DNA of 38,794 nt from an uncultured Bacteroidia bacterium (GTDB lineage Bacteria > Bacteroidota > Bacteroidia > Bacteroidales > UBA932). Location of the stretch: the NCBI GenBank assembly GCA_902778855.1, contig CACYZM010000014.1, positions 1 to 38,794 on the forward strand, in the 5' to 3' direction. Positions 26,565 to 34,207 of the stretch are shown piece after piece. A model generated the notes under the pieces. It was not told the origin of the DNA. It saw only the letters and a program-made list of their open reading frames with translations, and did not search any database. A program made the translations under genes and the position numbers. Every line of letters starts with the position of its first letter. Position 1 is the stretch's first letter.

Positions 26565-28097
26565 ATGAAAATCAAGAATATCCTTGTTTCCCTGGTTGCC
26601 ATCCTGGCCCTTGCAGCCGGTTGCAATCAGATCGAACCCGATCACTATCTGAACGAGGTCAAGGTTTCCTCTTCCTTCGTGTCCCTGAGCATGGACGGTG
26701 GTTCCTCCACCATCACGGTCGATGCGACCGACAGCTGGACCATCCCCACGATGCCCAACTGGCTCAGCATTTCGCCGGCTTCCGGCGGTGCCGGTACGAC
26801 GACCGTCACCTTCTCCGCTGCCAAGACCCTTGATGGCCGTACGACTACCGTGGCCCTCAACTGCGGCGGCAAGACCCAGAACATCAACGTCATCCAGGGC
26901 CTGGCGGTCGTTTCTCCCGCCACTTGCGCCGAGGTCATTGCCGGCCCCGACAGCAAGACCTACCTGGTTACGGGTGTCGTTACGGCCATTGCCAACGATC
27001 AGTATGGCAACTGGTATCTGAACGACGGTACGGGCGAAGTCTATATCTATGGTACGGTGAACAACTCCGGCGCCTATCCGAAGGATTCCGGCGGATGGGG
27101 CAAGTCGCCGTTCGACTTCTCCGTCGGTGACGAAGTGACGGTCCAGGGCCCGAAGACCACCTACAACGGTACGGTCGAGCTGGTCGACGTTTCGGTCGTC
27201 AAGGTCAACAAGTCGCTCATCAAGATCGATGAAATCGATCCGGAAGACGCCGTCATGCCGATCGAAGGCGGCAACTTCACCGTGAAGCTCAACAACAAGG
27301 GCACCGGTGTCTATGTCGACATCCCGGCCAATGCCCAGAGCTGGCTCTCCATTTCCTCGATCAGCGGCAATACCGTGGTCTTCAAGGTTGCGCCCAACGA
27401 AGGCGGCGACCGCAACACCAAGCTGGTCTTCAAGACCAAGAGCGGTGGCAAGGACTACTCCACCGAGCAGACGCTTGCCCAGAAGGGTGCCATCGTCCAG
27501 TGCTCCGTCGCCGACTTCCTGGCCGCTCCGGTCGGTGATACCCAGTATCGCCTCACGGGTGTGATCACCAGTGTCGCCAACGCCTCCTACGGCAATGTCT
27601 ACATCCGCGACTGGTCGGGTGAGGTCTATGTCTACGGCATCGGCGCCAAGGGTGACTTCCAGACCCTCGGTCTCAAACCCGGTGACATCGTGACCCTCGT
27701 CGGCAAACGCGGCGAATACAAGGGTGCTGCCCAGATGACCGGCGGTCAGCACGAAAGCCACATCACCGTGACGGAAATCACGATTGCGGAATTCCTGACC
27801 AAACCTGATGATAAGAACACCTACTATATGGTGACTGGTACGATTACGGACCTTCTCGATAATCAGGGCAGGACGAATGTCTATGGCAATCTCCATATGA
27901 CCGACGGCACCAATGAACTGTATGTTTACGGCTGCTATCCGGGTTATGGCGCCACGGGCGACAACCGGAAGAACTTCATCGCCAACGCCGGCATCCAGGT
28001 CGGTGACCAGCTGACGATGATCGGCTACAAGGATACCTACAACGGCCTCATCGAGCTTTGCGGCGGTATCTACTTCAGCCACACTCCGGCGAACTAA
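26565..28097 (+). CDS. Lipoprotein with BACON and OB-fold domains
   Basis: A 510-residue lipoprotein (lipobox AAGC, Cys20). Order: BACON (about 33-112; SMDGGSSTITVDATDSWTIP), an OB-fold-like domain (about 115-205; YLVTGVVTAIANDQYGNWYL), a second BACON-like domain (about 215-305), and two more OB-like domains (about 310-395 and 400-505), each with the pattern Y-x-(V/L)-T-G-x-I-T and GDxxTxxGxKxxYxG. OB folds of this kind (compare YhcR_OBF_like) bind nucleic acid or oligosaccharide. Domain choice mirrors the nuclease two genes upstream, so the pair may capture and cut the same polymer. It is the last gene before the terminator at 28115. Confidence 0.85.
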   Translation: MKIKNILVSLVAILALAAGCNQIEPDHYLNEVKVSSSFVSLSMDGGSSTITVDATDSWTIPTMPNWLSISPASGGAGTTTVTFSAAKTLDGRTTTVALNCGGKTQNINVIQGLAVVSPATCAEVIAGPDSKTYLVTGVVTAIANDQYGNWYLNDGTGEVYIYGTVNNSGAYPKDSGGWGKSPFDFSVGDEVTVQGPKTTYNGTVELVDVSVVKVNKSLIKIDEIDPEDAVMPIEGGNFTVKLNNKGTGVYVDIPANAQSWLSISSISGNTVVFKVAPNEGGDRNTKLVFKTKSGGKDYSTEQTLAQKGAIVQCSVADFLAAPVGDTQYRLTGVITSVANASYGNVYIRDWSGEVYVYGIGAKGDFQTLGLKPGDIVTLVGKRGEYKGAAQMTGGQHESHITVTEITIAEFLTKPDDKNTYYMVTGTITDLLDNQGRTNVYGNLHMTDGTNELYVYGCYPGYGATGDNRKNFIANAGIQVGDQLTMIGYKDTYNGLIELCGGIYFSHTPAN

Positions 28098-28114
28098 CCG
28101 TTTGATTTCTTAAG

Positions 28115-28143
28115 AAAGGGCGACCTTCGGGCCGCCCTTTTTT
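28115..28143 (+). terminator. Rho-independent terminator of the nuclease-transporter operon
   Basis: AAAGGGCG-A-CC pairs with GG-C-CGCCCTTT (one A/C mismatch) around a TTCG tetraloop, and six T residues follow (28138-28143). It lies 18 bases after the stop of the OB-fold lipoprotein gene and just before the next -7 box. Confidence 0.88.
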
Positions 28144-28145
28144 GT

Positions 28146-28153
28146 TATCTTTG
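28146..28153 (+). promoter_or_regulatory. -7 box 4 bases before the ATG of the compact Oar paralogue
   Basis: TATCTTTG is an exact TAnnTTTG match starting 3 bases after the terminator T-run; CTTT separates it from ATG 28158. No TTG lies at the -33 distance because that position is inside the terminator hairpin. Confidence 0.7.
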
Positions 28154-28157
28154 CTTT

Positions 28158-29747
28158 ATGATTAAGAAGTTCCTCTTGCTGGTTTTTCTGCTCGCCGCGC
28201 TGCCCGCGGCGGCGCAGGTGACGACGGCGTCGATCGGGGGCCGGATTGTCGACGATAACGGGCCTGTCGAGGGCGTGACCGTGGTGGTCATCCACCAGCC
28301 GTCGAACACGCAGTATTACACGACGACCAATGCCCGCGGCTGGTACCAGCTGTCCGACGTCCTGCCGGGCGGCCCGTATACGGTGCGGATCCATTATTTC
28401 AGCTATAAACCCCTGACCGTCCGGGAACTCTATACCTATGCCGGGCAGCATTCGGTCATCGACGCCAATCTGGAGGCGGGGACGACCGACATCCACGTCG
28501 ACGACGCGGCGACTTCGCTGCGGATCGGGGAAAACCTGGGCGGCGGCGTGATTCCCGTAGCGCCCGGCACGTACGACCTGGTGGGCCAGCGCGTCTATAC
28601 GGCGGTTCCTTTCGACGTCCGGCAGGAAGCGACGCTCGACGGCGTTTCCCGGCTACAGATGACGCCCGTCGGGACCAACCGTTTCCACGGTTCGGCCTAC
28701 GGCTATTTCGGCTCGGCCGGATTGGCGGGCGCGACCGTGTCGACTCCGCTTTTCAACGAAGATTATGTCCTTTTCGGCGGCCTGCAATATGATTTTGCCG
28801 GAGATTTTTCCGGCGCGGGCCGCATCGATGCGCGCCTGGGCGCCTCGAACCGGCTGGATCTTTCCGGCGGTCGCCTGGCTGGTGAAAACTGGGCGATGGG
28901 CGGCTTCACTTCGCAGATCGGCGACGGCCGCGCGTCCAACCGGTTGCAAACCGGGTGGTCCGGCTCGCCGGCCGCCAAGGCCTGGCGCGTTTCCGACGAT
29001 TTCACGCTGTCCGCCGGCGCGCAGCGCCTGCTCTTCGGCGTGCAGACGACATACGGCCAATTGCCGGACTCCTCTTTTACCCGCGTCGGATTTTATCTGC
29101 AGGACGCCGTCCGGCTGGGGCGCCGGATGACGCTGCAGGCCGGCTTGCGTTTCGATTTCCCGTTCGCCTTTTCTCCCCGGGTGAGCCTGCGCTACGATGT
29201 ACTGGGTACCGGCGCCCTGGTGCTTCGTGCCGGTTCAGCGGTCTATGGCGTCCACGGCGAAGGAACCGTCTGGAAAAATATGGCGGCAGCCGACTTCCGG
29301 CTGCCCGCCCGCTTTGTCCTGTCGCTGGAAGGCGTGTATGGCCAGACCTGGCGCAAGCCCTTCTACATCTCCACCCGCAACATCCTCGACAGTCGCTACG
29401 CCCTGACGGCCCGGCTGGAACGGCCCTTCGCCGGCAATCTCTGGGCGGTCGCGTCCTACACCCGCAGCGACGGTCCGGTCTCCGACCAGGTCATCGGCGG
29501 CCTGTCCTACACCGCGAAATACCTCGGCCATCTGGCCACGACCCTGACCGTCCTCTACAACGGAAACAACTTCATCGATGACCTCTCGCCCGCTTCCGTC
29601 TCCTGGACCAACAGCGTTGAGGCCCGCTTATCCCAAGACCTGATCCTCTCCCTCGGCGGCCGCGACCACACCCTCCAGCTCACCGGCTACTACCGCAGCA
29701 CTCCCCTCGGCACCGAATGGCTCGCCGGCCTCCGCTATAGCTTATAG
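28158..29747 (+). CDS. Compact Oar/TonB-receptor paralogue with reduced plug
   Basis: A 529-residue outer-membrane protein, about half the length of the transporter upstream. Signal peptide (LPAAAQ) and N-terminal regulatory-like domain (about 20-105) parallel the large protein: AQVTTASIGGRIVDDNG against AQVTTASFAGTVVDENG, and TQYYTTTNARGWYQLSD against TQYYAVTNENGRYAIQG. The plug is only about 60 residues: VPFDVRQEATLDG...GTNRFHGSAYGYF matches the end of the big plug (SPYDVRQ...GTNTFKGSAYVYH), while the central VDGANFN part is missing. A barrel of about 340 residues ends GLRYSL. It may be a passive porin-like derivative, an accessory protein, or a decaying paralogue; the frame is intact. It has its own promoter. 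Confidence 0.75.
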   Translation: MIKKFLLLVFLLAALPAAAQVTTASIGGRIVDDNGPVEGVTVVVIHQPSNTQYYTTTNARGWYQLSDVLPGGPYTVRIHYFSYKPLTVRELYTYAGQHSVIDANLEAGTTDIHVDDAATSLRIGENLGGGVIPVAPGTYDLVGQRVYTAVPFDVRQEATLDGVSRLQMTPVGTNRFHGSAYGYFGSAGLAGATVSTPLFNEDYVLFGGLQYDFAGDFSGAGRIDARLGASNRLDLSGGRLAGENWAMGGFTSQIGDGRASNRLQTGWSGSPAAKAWRVSDDFTLSAGAQRLLFGVQTTYGQLPDSSFTRVGFYLQDAVRLGRRMTLQAGLRFDFPFAFSPRVSLRYDVLGTGALVLRAGSAVYGVHGEGTVWKNMAAADFRLPARFVLSLEGVYGQTWRKPFYISTRNILDSRYALTARLERPFAGNLWAVASYTRSDGPVSDQVIGGLSYTAKYLGHLATTLTVLYNGNNFIDDLSPASVSWTNSVEARLSQDLILSLGGRDHTLQLTGYYRSTPLGTEWLAGLRYSL

Positions 29748-29770
29748 CTATTGTGCGCTGGCCTGGTGGA

Positions 29771-29825
29771 GCGGCAGGTTCTTTTAAGCCAGGCCTTTGA
29801 GCCTGGCTTAAAAAGGTTCTGCCGC
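29771..29825. repeat. Large imperfect palindrome between convergent genes
   Basis: Inner stem TTTTAAGCCAGGC (29782-29794) pairs with GCCTGGCTTAAAA (29801-29813) over a CTTTGA loop. After a 5x5 internal loop an outer stem GCGGCAG (29771-29777) pairs with CTGCCGC (29819-29825). It lies between the stop codons of two convergent genes. The T-tracts are on the 5' side of the stem on both strands, so it does not look like a standard intrinsic terminator; it may be a 3'-end stabilizer or a dispersed palindromic repeat. Confidence 0.7.
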
Positions 29826-29848
29826 GCGTGGGCTAATCTGATGAACTC

Positions 29849-30874
29849 TTAAATCCAGCGTTTCAGCTCTTCGAGCTGTTCGGGCTGCGTGGCCCAGCTG
29901 GTGGCCAGCCGGATGGCCGTGTGGTCGGGATCGACGCGGTCCCACGGGTCGTAGGCCACGTGCTTGCCGAGCTCTTCGACCTTCTTGTTCTCCAGCACGA
30001 TGAACTGCTGGTTGGTGGGGGAGTCGATGAAGAAAGTGCAGCCCTTCTGCCGTAACAGCTCCTTGAGCTGCATCGCCATATCGATGGCGTGCCGGCTGAT
30101 CTCGAAATAGAGATTGTCGGTGAAAAGCGTGTCGAACTGGATGCCGAGCACCCGGCCCTTGGCCAGCATCGCCCCGTGCTGCTTGGTGATGGTGTAGAAA
30201 TGCTTGGGCGCGTTGCCGCGGGGGAAGACCACCGCCTCGCCGCAAAGACACCCCACCTTCGTGCCGCCAATGTAGAAAACTTCGCACAAAGAGGCGAGCT
30301 CCGGCAGCGTGAGGTCGCAGGCCGGGCTCGTCAGCCCGTAGCCCAGCCGGGCTCCGTCGATCATCAGCGGCAGGCCATAATGCGCGGCAATCCCGTGGAT
30401 TTCCTCCAACTCCGCCTTCGAATAGATCGTACCATATTCGGTAGGGAAGGAGATATAGACCATGCCCGGGAAAACCATATGCTCGTAGTTCGGATCGGTC
30501 GTGGCCGCTTCCAGATAGTCGCGCAGCTCTTTCGGATCGACTTTCCCGTGGTGAGACGGGATCGTCAGCACCTTGTGCCCCGTGTATTCCACGGCGCCGG
30601 CCTCGTGGACGCCGATATGGCCGGTTTCGGCCGAGACCACGCCTTCGTAGTCCGCCAGCATCGCGGCGATGATCGTCGAATTGGTCTGCGTGCCGCCCAC
30701 CAGGAAGAAGACTTCCGCTTCGGGCGCTTCGCACGCCGCACGGATTTTTTCTTTGGCGCTTTCGCAATAATGGTCGGTCCCGTAACCGGGAAGCTGCTCG
30801 AAATTGGTGGCGGTCAGGCGCTCCAGAATCTTCGGATGCGCGCCTTCCGAATAGTCGCAAGTGAAGGAAATCAT
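29849..30874 (-). CDS. Low-specificity L-threonine aldolase-like PLP enzyme
   Basis: A 341-residue fold-type I PLP enzyme of the beta-eliminating lyase/threonine aldolase family, which splits L-threonine or L-allo-threonine into glycine and acetaldehyde. Visible features are the N-terminal DYSEGAHPKIL, FLVGGTQTNS (cofactor phosphate region), the cofactor-facing MIDGARLG (Asp173), and the Schiff-base lysine in YIGGTKVG (Lys206). Aldolases of the LtaE type usually start with a DNxT motif; this one has CDYSEG, a known variant in Bacteroidota homologues, so the substrate could differ. A -7 box lies 23 bases upstream. An in-frame TTG 36 bases upstream is less likely because that box lies inside the extension. 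Confidence 0.85.
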   Translation of the reverse strand: MISFTCDYSEGAHPKILERLTATNFEQLPGYGTDHYCESAKEKIRAACEAPEAEVFFLVGGTQTNSTIIAAMLADYEGVVSAETGHIGVHEAGAVEYTGHKVLTIPSHHGKVDPKELRDYLEAATTDPNYEHMVFPGMVYISFPTEYGTIYSKAELEEIHGIAAHYGLPLMIDGARLGYGLTSPACDLTLPELASLCEVFYIGGTKVGCLCGEAVVFPRGNAPKHFYTITKQHGAMLAKGRVLGIQFDTLFTDNLYFEISRHAIDMAMQLKELLRQKGCTFFIDSPTNQQFIVLENKKVEELGKHVAYDPWDRVDPDHTAIRLATSWATQPEQLEELKRWI

Positions 30875-30897
30875 GGTCTCAACAAAGGTTTGTCCTA

Positions 30898-30905
30898 CAA
30901 ACTTA
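30898..30905 (-). promoter_or_regulatory. -7 box of the aldolase gene
   Basis: On the minus strand TAAGTTTG (complement of 30898-30905) matches TAnnTTTG and lies 23 bases upstream of the ATG at 30874, giving a leader of about 20 bases. No clear -33 TTG. Confidence 0.5.
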
Positions 30906-30918
30906 CGCAATTATTTCG

Positions 30919-30926
30919 TATCTTTC
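30919..30926 (+). promoter_or_regulatory. Possible -7 box of the tricorn-type protease gene
   Basis: TATCTTTC differs from TAnnTTTG only in the last base. It is 41 bases before the ATG at 30968 and back to back with the aldolase promoter. A TTG at 30890-30892 is 26 bases upstream, longer than ideal. Confidence 0.35.
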
Positions 30927-30967
30927 CCGAATCTATTGAACCGATACGAAAATCAACGACAAAAACC

Positions 30968-33900
30968 ATGAAACGGACTATCACCATCCTGCTTCTCGCG
31001 GTCTTCGGCCTGATGACCGCCACGGCGCAGGAAACACCCCGCTGGCTTCGCAAGAACGCCATCTCTCCCGACGGCAAACAGATCGCTTTCTCCTATAAGG
31101 GCGACATTTATGTGGTTCCGACGCAGGGCGGCCGCGCCTTCCAGGTAACCAGCAACCCTGCCTACGACTCCGACCCGGTCTGGACGCCCGACGGAAAGCA
31201 GATTTATTTCAGTTCTTACCGCGAAGGAAGCAAAGATGTCTATCGGGTGCCGGCCGAAGGCGGCACGCCCGTCCGCATAACCAATTATCCCGGCAATGAA
31301 ACGCCGAAGGCCGTGCTGCCCGACGGGCGCATCGCCTTTACGGCGAACCTGCAGCCCGACGTGCATTTCGACGGTTATCCCGGCGATCCGCAGGTCTGGG
31401 CCGTGGCCGAAGGCGGCGGCCGTCCCGCCCTGCTGACTTCCGTCACGATGTCCGAGATGAGCGTCCGCCCCGATGGCGCCATCCTCTATGAAGACTACAA
31501 AGGCTATGAAGACCCGCTCCGCAAGCACCACACCTCCTCGGTCACCCGCGACATCTGGTTCTGCCAGGACGGCGCCTTCAAGCAGCTGACCCAGTTCAAC
31601 GGCGAAGACCGACAGCCGGTGTTCGCCGCCGACGGCGATACCTTCTATTACCTGAGCGAGCAGGGCGGCAAGACCATCAACCTGTTCAAGAGCAGCGTCT
31701 CCAACCCGGGCAAAGCCACGCAGCTGACCCGCTACGAGAAAGATCCGGTCCGCTACGTTTCCGTAGCCGCCGACGGTACGCTGGTCTATTCCCAGAACGG
31801 CGACCTCTATGTGTTCAAGGAAGGCGGACAGCCGCGCAAACTCGAAATCACGGTGGTCCGCGACGAAAACGAGCGCGACCTGGTGAAGATGAACTTCACG
31901 GGCAACGCCACGTCGATGGCCGTCTCGCCCGACGGCAAGGAAATCGCGATGGTCATCCGCGGCGACGTCTTCGTGACCTCCACGGAATACAATACCACCC
32001 GCCGCATCACCAACACGCCGGAGCAGGAGCGCGGCGTGAGCTTCTCGAAAGACGGCCGCGAGCTCTACTACGCCGCCGAACGCGGCGGATGCTGGGGCAT
32101 CTGGCGTACCGTCCTGACCGAAAAGAACGACAAACTCTTTACCTATGCCGTCAAGACGAAGGAGGAACTCTTCTCCGAACCCGGCGAGACCAGCTTCCAG
32201 CCGGAAGTGTCGCCCGACGGCAAATGGGTGGCCTACCTGCGCGACCGCACGGAACTGGTGGTCAAACCTACCAAGGGCGGCAAGGTCAAATCGCTGCTCA
32301 AGGGCGTCAACTACTCCTACAGCGACGGTGACCAGAGCTTCTCCTGGAGCCCCGACAGCGAATACCTGCTGGCGACCGATATGGCCAACGGCGGCTGGAA
32401 CAACGTAGACATCGCCCTGATCGAGGTCGAGACCGGCAAAGTGACCGACCTGACGCAGAGCGGCTACAACGACGGCGGCTTCCGCTGGGCCCTCGGCGGC
32501 AAGGCCATGACCTGGGAATCCGACAAGAACGGCTACCGCAGCCACGGCAGCTGGGGCGCCCACGACGACGTCTACATCATGTTCTTCGACGGCAAGACGA
32601 TGACCGACTTCAACCAGGACAAGGAAGACGAGGAAATCGAGAAACTGCTCAGCGGCAAGAGCGAGAAACAGCTGGCCAAGGAAGAAAAGAAGGACAGCCT
32701 CGCCCAGGAGAAGCCCAAGAAGCTGGAACTCGAACTGGAAGGCCGCGAATACCGCGTACAGCGTCTCACGGGCGCGAGCGCCGCTTACGGCGACCACATC
32801 CTGTCGAAGGACGGCCGCAAGCTCTATTACATCTCGCCCTTGGAAAGCGGCATGGGTCTCTGCGTGAAAGACCTCCGCGAAGGCAGCGTGAAAGTGCTCG
32901 CTCGCGGCGTCATGGGCCGCATCACGCCTTCCGCCGACGGCAGCGAGATCTACGTGTTCTCCGGCCGCGGCATCACGAAAGTGACGCTCGCCGGCGGCCA
33001 GACCAAGCAGATCGCCTTCTCGGGCGACTTCGAATTCAAGCCCAAGGCCGAGCGCGAATATATGTTCTACCACATCTGGAAGCAGGTGAAGGAGAAATTC
33101 TACGATCCGAACCTCCACGGCGCGGACTGGAATTACTACCGCGACAACTATGCGCAGTTCCTGCCGTATATCGACAATTATTTCGATTTCCAGGAGATGC
33201 TTTCCGAAATGCTGGGCGAGCTCAACGGTTCGCATACCGGTGCGCGTTATCGTCCGCAGGGCGGCGAGTCGCTCGGCCGGCTCGGCGTGCTGTACGACTA
33301 CAACTACGCCGGCGAAGGCCTGCGGATCGCGGAAGTGCTTCCGGGCGGCGTTCTGAACCTGGCCGACAGCGGCATCAAGGCCGGCGACCTGGTGATGGCC
33401 ATCGACGGCCAGCCCATCAAGGCCGGCGAGAACTGGTTCCCGCTGCTGGCGGGCAAGGCCGGCAAGAAAGTCGTGGTGACCGTCCGCAAGGGCGGCAAGG
33501 ACGTAGACCTGATCGTCAAGCCTGTTGCGAACGAATCGATGCTGCTCTACCGCCGCTGGGTCCGCCAGCGCGAAGAGATGGTGGCCCGCCTGTCCGGCGG
33601 CCGCGTGGGTTACGTGCATGTGGAAGGAATGGATTCGCCTTCGTTCCGCGAGGTCTATGCCAAGGCGCTCGGCAAATACCGGACGTGCGACGCCCTGATC
33701 GTGGACATCCGCCACAACGGCGGCGGCTGGCTCCACGACGACCTGGTGACCTTCCTGGGCGGCCAGGCCTATGTGGAATGGCGTCCGCGCGGCCAGTACA
33801 TCGGCACCGAGCCCTACAGCAAGTGGACCAAGCCGTCCTGCGTCCTGATGGGCGAGGACTGCTACTCCGATGCTTCGGGCTTCCCGTACGCCTATAAGGC

Positions 33901-34153
33901 CCTCAAGCTCGGCAAGCTCATCGGCATGCCCGTCCCGGGTACGATGACGGCCGTGTGGTGGGAGACGCAGATCCATCCGCAGATTGTCTTCGGCATTCCG
34001 CAGGTGGGCGGTTGGGTCCCCGCGCAGTACTATATGGAGAACCACCAGATCGAGCCCGACGTCCGGGTGGCGAACGATCCGGCCTCGATGCTCCGCGGCG
34101 AGGACAAGCAGCTGGAACGGGCCGTCGAGGAAATGCTTAAAACGATTCAGTAG
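30968..34153 (+). CDS. Tricorn-type S41 protease (WD40-like repeats, PDZ, C-terminal protease)
   Basis: A 1061-residue secreted protease with signal peptide (cut near TAQE). The N-terminal two thirds are PD40/TolB-like beta-propeller repeats (for example NAISPDGKQIAFSYKGDIYVV and VSPDGKWVAYLRD). A charged region at about 565-590 (EDEEIEKLLSGKSEKQLAKE) leads to a second propeller, a PDZ domain (about 765-855) and an S41 core. Catalytic residues fit tricorn: Ser755-His756 in LNGSHTG, the nucleophile Ser967 in DCYSDASG, and a later acidic residue, possibly in IEPDVRV. It should degrade peptides in the periplasm or outside the cell, not act as a cytoplasmic tricorn. The start is the ATG before the signal sequence; longer in-frame starts overlap the aldolase gene. 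Confidence 0.9.
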   Translation: MKRTITILLLAVFGLMTATAQETPRWLRKNAISPDGKQIAFSYKGDIYVVPTQGGRAFQVTSNPAYDSDPVWTPDGKQIYFSSYREGSKDVYRVPAEGGTPVRITNYPGNETPKAVLPDGRIAFTANLQPDVHFDGYPGDPQVWAVAEGGGRPALLTSVTMSEMSVRPDGAILYEDYKGYEDPLRKHHTSSVTRDIWFCQDGAFKQLTQFNGEDRQPVFAADGDTFYYLSEQGGKTINLFKSSVSNPGKATQLTRYEKDPVRYVSVAADGTLVYSQNGDLYVFKEGGQPRKLEITVVRDENERDLVKMNFTGNATSMAVSPDGKEIAMVIRGDVFVTSTEYNTTRRITNTPEQERGVSFSKDGRELYYAAERGGCWGIWRTVLTEKNDKLFTYAVKTKEELFSEPGETSFQPEVSPDGKWVAYLRDRTELVVKPTKGGKVKSLLKGVNYSYSDGDQSFSWSPDSEYLLATDMANGGWNNVDIALIEVETGKVTDLTQSGYNDGGFRWALGGKAMTWESDKNGYRSHGSWGAHDDVYIMFFDGKTMTDFNQDKEDEEIEKLLSGKSEKQLAKEEKKDSLAQEKPKKLELELEGREYRVQRLTGASAAYGDHILSKDGRKLYYISPLESGMGLCVKDLREGSVKVLARGVMGRITPSADGSEIYVFSGRGITKVTLAGGQTKQIAFSGDFEFKPKAEREYMFYHIWKQVKEKFYDPNLHGADWNYYRDNYAQFLPYIDNYFDFQEMLSEMLGELNGSHTGARYRPQGGESLGRLGVLYDYNYAGEGLRIAEVLPGGVLNLADSGIKAGDLVMAIDGQPIKAGENWFPLLAGKAGKKVVVTVRKGGKDVDLIVKPVANESMLLYRRWVRQREEMVARLSGGRVGYVHVEGMDSPSFREVYAKALGKYRTCDALIVDIRHNGGGWLHDDLVTFLGGQAYVEWRPRGQYIGTEPYSKWTKPSCVLMGEDCYSDASGFPYAYKALKLGKLIGMPVPGTMTAVWWETQIHPQIVFGIPQVGGWVPAQYYMENHQIEPDVRVANDPASMLRGEDKQLERAVEEMLKTIQ

Positions 34154-34173
34154 CAAGTTCCCGCAAGTTTTCG

Positions 34174-34181
34174 TATCTTTG
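34174..34181 (+). promoter_or_regulatory. -7 box of the guaB operon
   Basis: TATCTTTG, an exact consensus match, lies 26 bases before the preferred guaB ATG (34208). There is no clear TTG 19-21 bases upstream. It likely drives guaB, the SurA-like gene and the OstA-like gene together. Confidence 0.65.
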
Positions 34182-34207
34182 CCAAAATATCCTTGATTCA
34201 ACGCCCC

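Noticed and set aside
23166-28082. A 1638-codon open frame on the minus strand opposite the transporter and OB-fold lipoprotein genes
   Set aside because: It is codon-aligned with the sense genes and stays open because they avoid TTA, CTA and TCA codons. Its protein is low-complexity, rich in Val, Gly, His and Asp, with no signal or domain.
23214-28097. A SusC/SusD polysaccharide utilisation locus
   Set aside because: The lipoprotein partner has BACON and OB-like domains rather than the helical SusD fold, the receptor resembles Oar, and no glycosidase, sulfatase or lyase gene is present.
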